DNA of 64,000 nucleotides from Mesocentrotus franciscanus. Taxonomy: Eukaryota; Echinodermata; Echinoidea; Camarodonta; Strongylocentrotidae. The position numbers and the translations under genes are program-made. Where the stretch lies: the NCBI GenBank assembly GCA_037976565.1, contig CP137667.1:29750459-29814458 (forward strand), read 5' to 3'. The notes under the pieces were generated by a model. That model was not told the origin of the DNA. It did not search any database and saw only the letters and a list, made by a program, of their open reading frames with translations. This document shows, in pieces, positions 60,665-64,000 of the stretch (the first letter of the stretch is position 1; every line of letters starts with the position of its first letter).

Positions 60665-61470
60665 TGCCTAGGTCACATTTGCCGCGGGCGGCCGTGGGTC
60701 TAAAATATCTACGGCCAATGGCAATTATAGGGCCGCCGCAGCATTCCCACGGTCACATACGGTAGCGGTCACATACGATAGGGTAGCCGCACGGCGTATT
60801 TTGAATTTGTGGAGACAGAAAACCTGCGGCTGCCGTACGGCCTTTGAAGTGATGACGCACGGCCGCCTTAGGGCGTACCTGCGACGGCCGTAGGTTTTTG
60901 ACAAATACCAAGGCGCCCGCAGAGGGACCATACGGCGACCGTGCGGCTGGACTGACGCTACTGCTACATACCTGCTCCACGGACGGCGCAGACAGCCACA
61001 GGGGCCGTAGAGATGGCGCGTGGCGAGCTTACGGGAGACGTACGTGGGCCATACCGCAAGGCAACCGTACGGACCTCGTAGGGCCGCCTTAAGGCTGCCC
61101 TACTTCGCCCGTGGAATTCCTGCGGCCGCCGCAATTATTTTGGATCTGCAAAAGTCAATTGTAATTCATAAGACCCTAGTGCAGCCGCACGGCAAACGAA
61201 AGGCCACCGTACGCCCGACGTATGGTTGCCGTGGAACCGCTTTGCGGCATGGCTACGGCGTGTCTAATCGCTACGGCGAACCTAGAAATTAAAGCAGTTA
61301 TAACTCCGCGTTATAATCCCACGGCGACCCGTACGGCCTGTAAAGATAGGGATACGCCCTAGGGTGACCCTGAGGCCACCGCAGATTTTCTGCGGCCGCC
61401 GCAAGTATCTCTCGATTTCGGGGGCGTACGGACGCCGTATCATAGCCGTAGTGCAAATGTGACCTAGGCA
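60665..61470. mobile_element. Harbinger-like MITE, 806 bp
   Basis: The ends TGCCTAGGTCACATTTGC and its complement are inverted repeats, with TAA on both sides (60662-60664, 61471-61473). The interior is GC-rich with many short CGTACGGC and GCGGCCGCCG-type repeats. Confidence 0.9.
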
Positions 61471-61559
61471 TAAATTGTACAATAACATAATATCTACACG
61501 TATACAACTGAGAGAATGCTTTAAGAGATTGGTCTTTCGGTTGAAATTTGTTTCTTTCT

Positions 61560-61715
61560 GTCTCTCTCTTCCTTTTTTTTTCTCTCTCTCTCTCCCTCTC
61601 TCTCTCTCTCTCTTTCTCTTTTTTTCGCTTTCTTTTTTTCTCTCTCTCCCTCTCTCTCCTTCACTTCCTATCTCCCTCTCACCCCCCCTCCTCTCACTCT
61701 CTTTCTCTCTTTGAT
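61560..61715. repeat. CT-rich microsatellite
   Basis: CT/TTTC array. The minus-strand Arg/Glu-rich and plus-strand Leu/Ser-rich frames are artefacts. Confidence 0.9.
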
Positions 61716-62186
61716 CTCTATTAAATACCCCATATCTCCTCTTTTTAATTTGCAAGAAATGCATAGTCAATAACCTATTGTGAAAAAAAACCTTTCAAGG
61801 TCACTGGGAAACCCGAATGGATTTAACATGTAGAGACATGAAGGTGACTCCGCCATTTTTTTTTGTGGGTAGTAATGTTCATGATGATACAGGCATAACG
61901 ATCTTGACATTGTTTTATACTACGTACACGGAGATTTCACATATGCTCGCTTCGTATATAGCAATAAATCATAATGTCTTGTTTCCTATGCCAATTAATA
62001 TCCTCTACCATCATTTACAATGTTCATTCTGCTGTGGTAAATTTTTTGATAGACTTCGGCATTGTTTAAAAAACAGAAACACAAAATCAGCAAGATTTGG
62101 AGGGATCTTATCACTATCCATACGTTCATTAGTATGAGAAACACAATTACACAACCTGTACATTAACCTTTTTTGTTAACCTGATG

Positions 62187-62197
62187 TTTGGCGCCGA
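62187..62197. promoter_or_regulatory. E2F-like palindrome in intron 1 of E5
   Basis: TTTGGCGCCGA, 64 bp past the donor, with one substitution. Confidence 0.3.
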
Positions 62198-62260
62198 CAT
62201 AAGTTTCCTTACAACACTAATTATTACAGCCCCCAATCAGATCGATTCATTCTGCGTACC

Positions 62261-62276
62261 TTGTTAATCTGGCATG
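62261..62276 (-). pseudogene. First-exon copy E5, defective
   Basis: The ATG stands in a CCATGCC context and is followed within four codons by TAA, then a GTACGC donor. The stop lies before the splice site, so this copy cannot encode a signal-peptide start. Confidence 0.6.
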
Positions 62277-63210
62277 GCCTTCGTGGTTCTTTTTTCTGTG
62301 GTGACAATATATCATGGACCCTCACAGTAATGTGTTCAAATATAAATCTCAAGTTATCATTAACGCAGATACTTTATATAAATATAATATATATATATAT
62401 ATATGCATATATATATATGTATGTATATATACATTGTTTGTGAAACTAGTAGTTTTACTTCTGAATACTTAGAGAAAATATAACGAGTTAAAATTAAATA
62501 AATGATTATCCGTGAAACATCGGAAACTTTAAATGTTCACCCACGGCTAGGGTCGATCCATACAAGTATAACCTGATGTCCGGATCAAGCCCTATGGGTG
62601 AAAATTCGAAGTTTAAGACATTTTACGGAATCATTTATCAATTTTCAACTTGCTATACACTTAACAAATAAATTATTCATACCCTAACAAAGATTTGTAA
62701 TTTATTAAGGGTGTGAAATTTGATTTGTCCTGATTTATGTTACCTCAGGATGTGAAGTGTTAAATATTACGTCTAAAACTATTCAACAAAGTCCTCAATT
62801 CAACCAGTCCACCTTTCATTCGAGTTACGAAAACACGATAATACATCAAATTTACATGGGGTGTGAATAATTTAGTTGTTAACTGTATAATATATGTGTA
62901 TATATACATTTTTATATATTTATATATATATTTATATTCATACCCCTTGTACATATATTATGCCTATAATTTCCTTCTTTCTCTCTCTCTGTCTCTCTGT
63001 CTCTCTTTCTCTCTCCCTCTCGCTTTATATCTCATACCATCGCAACTTACATTTTCTTAACAAAAAAATACACATTCCATTATCTACATAAATAATTTCC
63101 ATGCACTATACCTAACTCTAATTCTATCCTTGTCTATATAGGCACATTTAAGACTTAAACAACATTCCACTTAGCTAAGCCTAAGCCCAACTCTTTCAGT
63201 CTCTGTGTCA

Positions 63211-63398
63211 ATAGGGACTTTTAGATTTTACACGACGAGAACGTGGACTGCCACGATGACATCCTTTAAAGGTAATGTGACGTCCTTTAAAGGTAATGTG
63301 ACGTCCTTTTAAGGCACTGCCGGGCACGGGCCAGTGCCTTGAAAGAATGGCACACGTTGCAGTCCACTACGTCGACGTGCAAATCTAAAAGTCCCTAT
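63211..63398. mobile_element. Short MITE inside unit U6
   Basis: The ends ATAGGGACTTTTAGATTT and its near-complement are inverted repeats. The centre has direct repeats of CCTTTAAAGGTAATGTGACG. Other units lack it: 57019 reads GTCAATGTCATGAG across the site. Confidence 0.8.
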
Positions 63399-63527
63399 TA
63401 TCATGAGTCTCTACAATAGAGAGCCTGCATAGATCATACACTCCCATACGCACTACGAGTTACAAGGATGGTTGCCTGTAAACTAATTCAGCATTTAACT
63501 TGTTAAAAAATGGCTTTTAACCCGATG

Positions 63528-63538
63528 TTTGGCGCCAA
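63528..63538. promoter_or_regulatory. E2F-like palindrome in intron 1 of E6
   Basis: TTTGGCGCCAA lies 67 bp past the donor. Confidence 0.4.
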
Positions 63539-63604
63539 CTTAAGTTGCTGAACAACGTACAGTTATTACACCAGCCCCCTTTCCGAGTGATTTATTATTC
63601 TTAC

Positions 63605-63620
63605 CTTGAAAATCTGCCAT
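63605..63620 (-). CDS. First-exon copy E6
   Basis: ATG in GCCATGG, codons M-A-D-F-Q plus one base, donor GTAAGA, phase 1. It is the copy closest to the consensus of the six. It is 10 kb upstream of gene B's V-Ig exon with three other copies in between, so it could be a distal alternative first exon. Confidence 0.55.
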
Positions 63621-64000
63621 GGTCTTTTGGTTCTTTCTTCGGCGATCTCGATAAATCATGAACGCACAGTGATGTGTTCTTAAATAAATTCCACGTGAAT
63701 GTCTACCGTTCTCTTAGTTTGTCGAATATTCAAAAGACACAGCTAGTCGCGTGAGTTATGTCTAAAACACCCTCGAGATATATGCATGGCAAAGAAAATT
63801 GTAATAGATAATAATCCCTGTATTAATCTCTCACAGTTCAGGGCATCGCATAACTGCAATTAAAAAGCGTGATAACTTTATACGCGAGCGATTCAACAGG
63901 TTGTTGGCGAACTTGTACTGATGACGGTCTCGTGATTTAATGCCAAGGTGTTATTATTTTGCGATGAATTAACATTCAATAAACTATTGCGAAATAGCTT

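Larger units (their letters stand above)
61740..62640 (-). repeat. First-exon unit U5
   Basis: Diverged unit with the landmarks AATAGTCAATAACCTATTG-like (61770), ACTGGGAAACC and GTTTGGCGCC in the order of the other units. Confidence 0.6.
62660..64000 (-). repeat. First-exon unit U6, runs off the window
   Basis: Shows the same landmarks as U1 and U3 from the TA/CT microsatellites (62890-63030) to TACGCGAGCGATTCAACAGG near 63880, and continues past the window end. Confidence 0.65.

Noticed and set aside
61282..61770. Arg/Glu-rich 162-codon ORF
   Set aside because: It is the complement of a CT microsatellite joined to MITE sequence.

Overview
This is AT-rich eukaryotic DNA, very probably from a marine deuterostome invertebrate (echinoderm-like). 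The evidence is intron-split genes, vertebrate-style Ig exons with phase-1 borders, many death-domain exons, CR1/L2-, RTE- and Ty3/gypsy-type retroelements, tRNA-derived SINEs and abundant microsatellites. I cannot name the species. No rRNA, CRISPR, operon or bacterial feature was seen.

All genes I can support lie on the minus strand and belong to one tandemly duplicated family: receptors with a signal peptide, a V-type Ig domain, a second Ig domain, one membrane segment, short Ser/Thr-rich or charged linker exons, then one or two death domains (DD). Gene B is the most complete copy. It runs from V-Ig 53351-52995 through Ig2 51944-51612, TM 50976-50839 and linkers 47155-47099, 46078-45926 and 42672-42573 to DD 41657-41362 and a damaged second DD near 40620-40345. 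Every splice phase from V-Ig to the first DD fits. Gene A has the same layout: V-Ig 21393-21031, Ig2 20448-20115, TM 19370-19251, juxtamembrane 18348-18292, linker 17218-17161, DD 15668-15367 and DD 13135-12780. Gene A has a frameshift in Ig2 and no first exon. A third remnant (C) has a DD exon at 30197-29897 and a linker at 29621-29555.

The start of these genes seems to sit in the repeated ~1-2.5 kb units at 181-4380 and 55835-64000. Six copies of a tiny exon (Kozak GCCATGG, about five codons, phase-1 donor) occur at 1455, 3232, 57274, 60032, 62276 and 63620. Spliced to the V-Ig exon (phase-1 acceptor, hydrophobic core) it would give a signal peptide. Five of the six carry an E2F-like TTTGGCGCCAA palindrome about 60-67 bp inside the intron. 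Gene A's unit is split by a block of RTE and gypsy DNA (about 23370-28770) that replaced the part holding this exon.

Region by region: 1-4.4 kb, two first-exon units; 5-12.4 kb, dispersed repeats, a SINE and four MITE-like elements; 12.8-21.4 kb, gene A; 21.6-28.8 kb, SINE, MITE, unit fragment, RTE LINE and gypsy gag/protease; 28.8-30.2 kb, remnant C; 31-38.8 kb, LINE fragments and repeats; 40.2-53.4 kb, gene B with a gypsy integrase relic, SINEs, a DD relic and a MITE in its introns; 55.8-64 kb, first-exon units with nested MITEs.

The receptors, if expressed, would be type I membrane proteins coupling Ig ectodomains to death-domain signalling. This function is inferred from domain content only.
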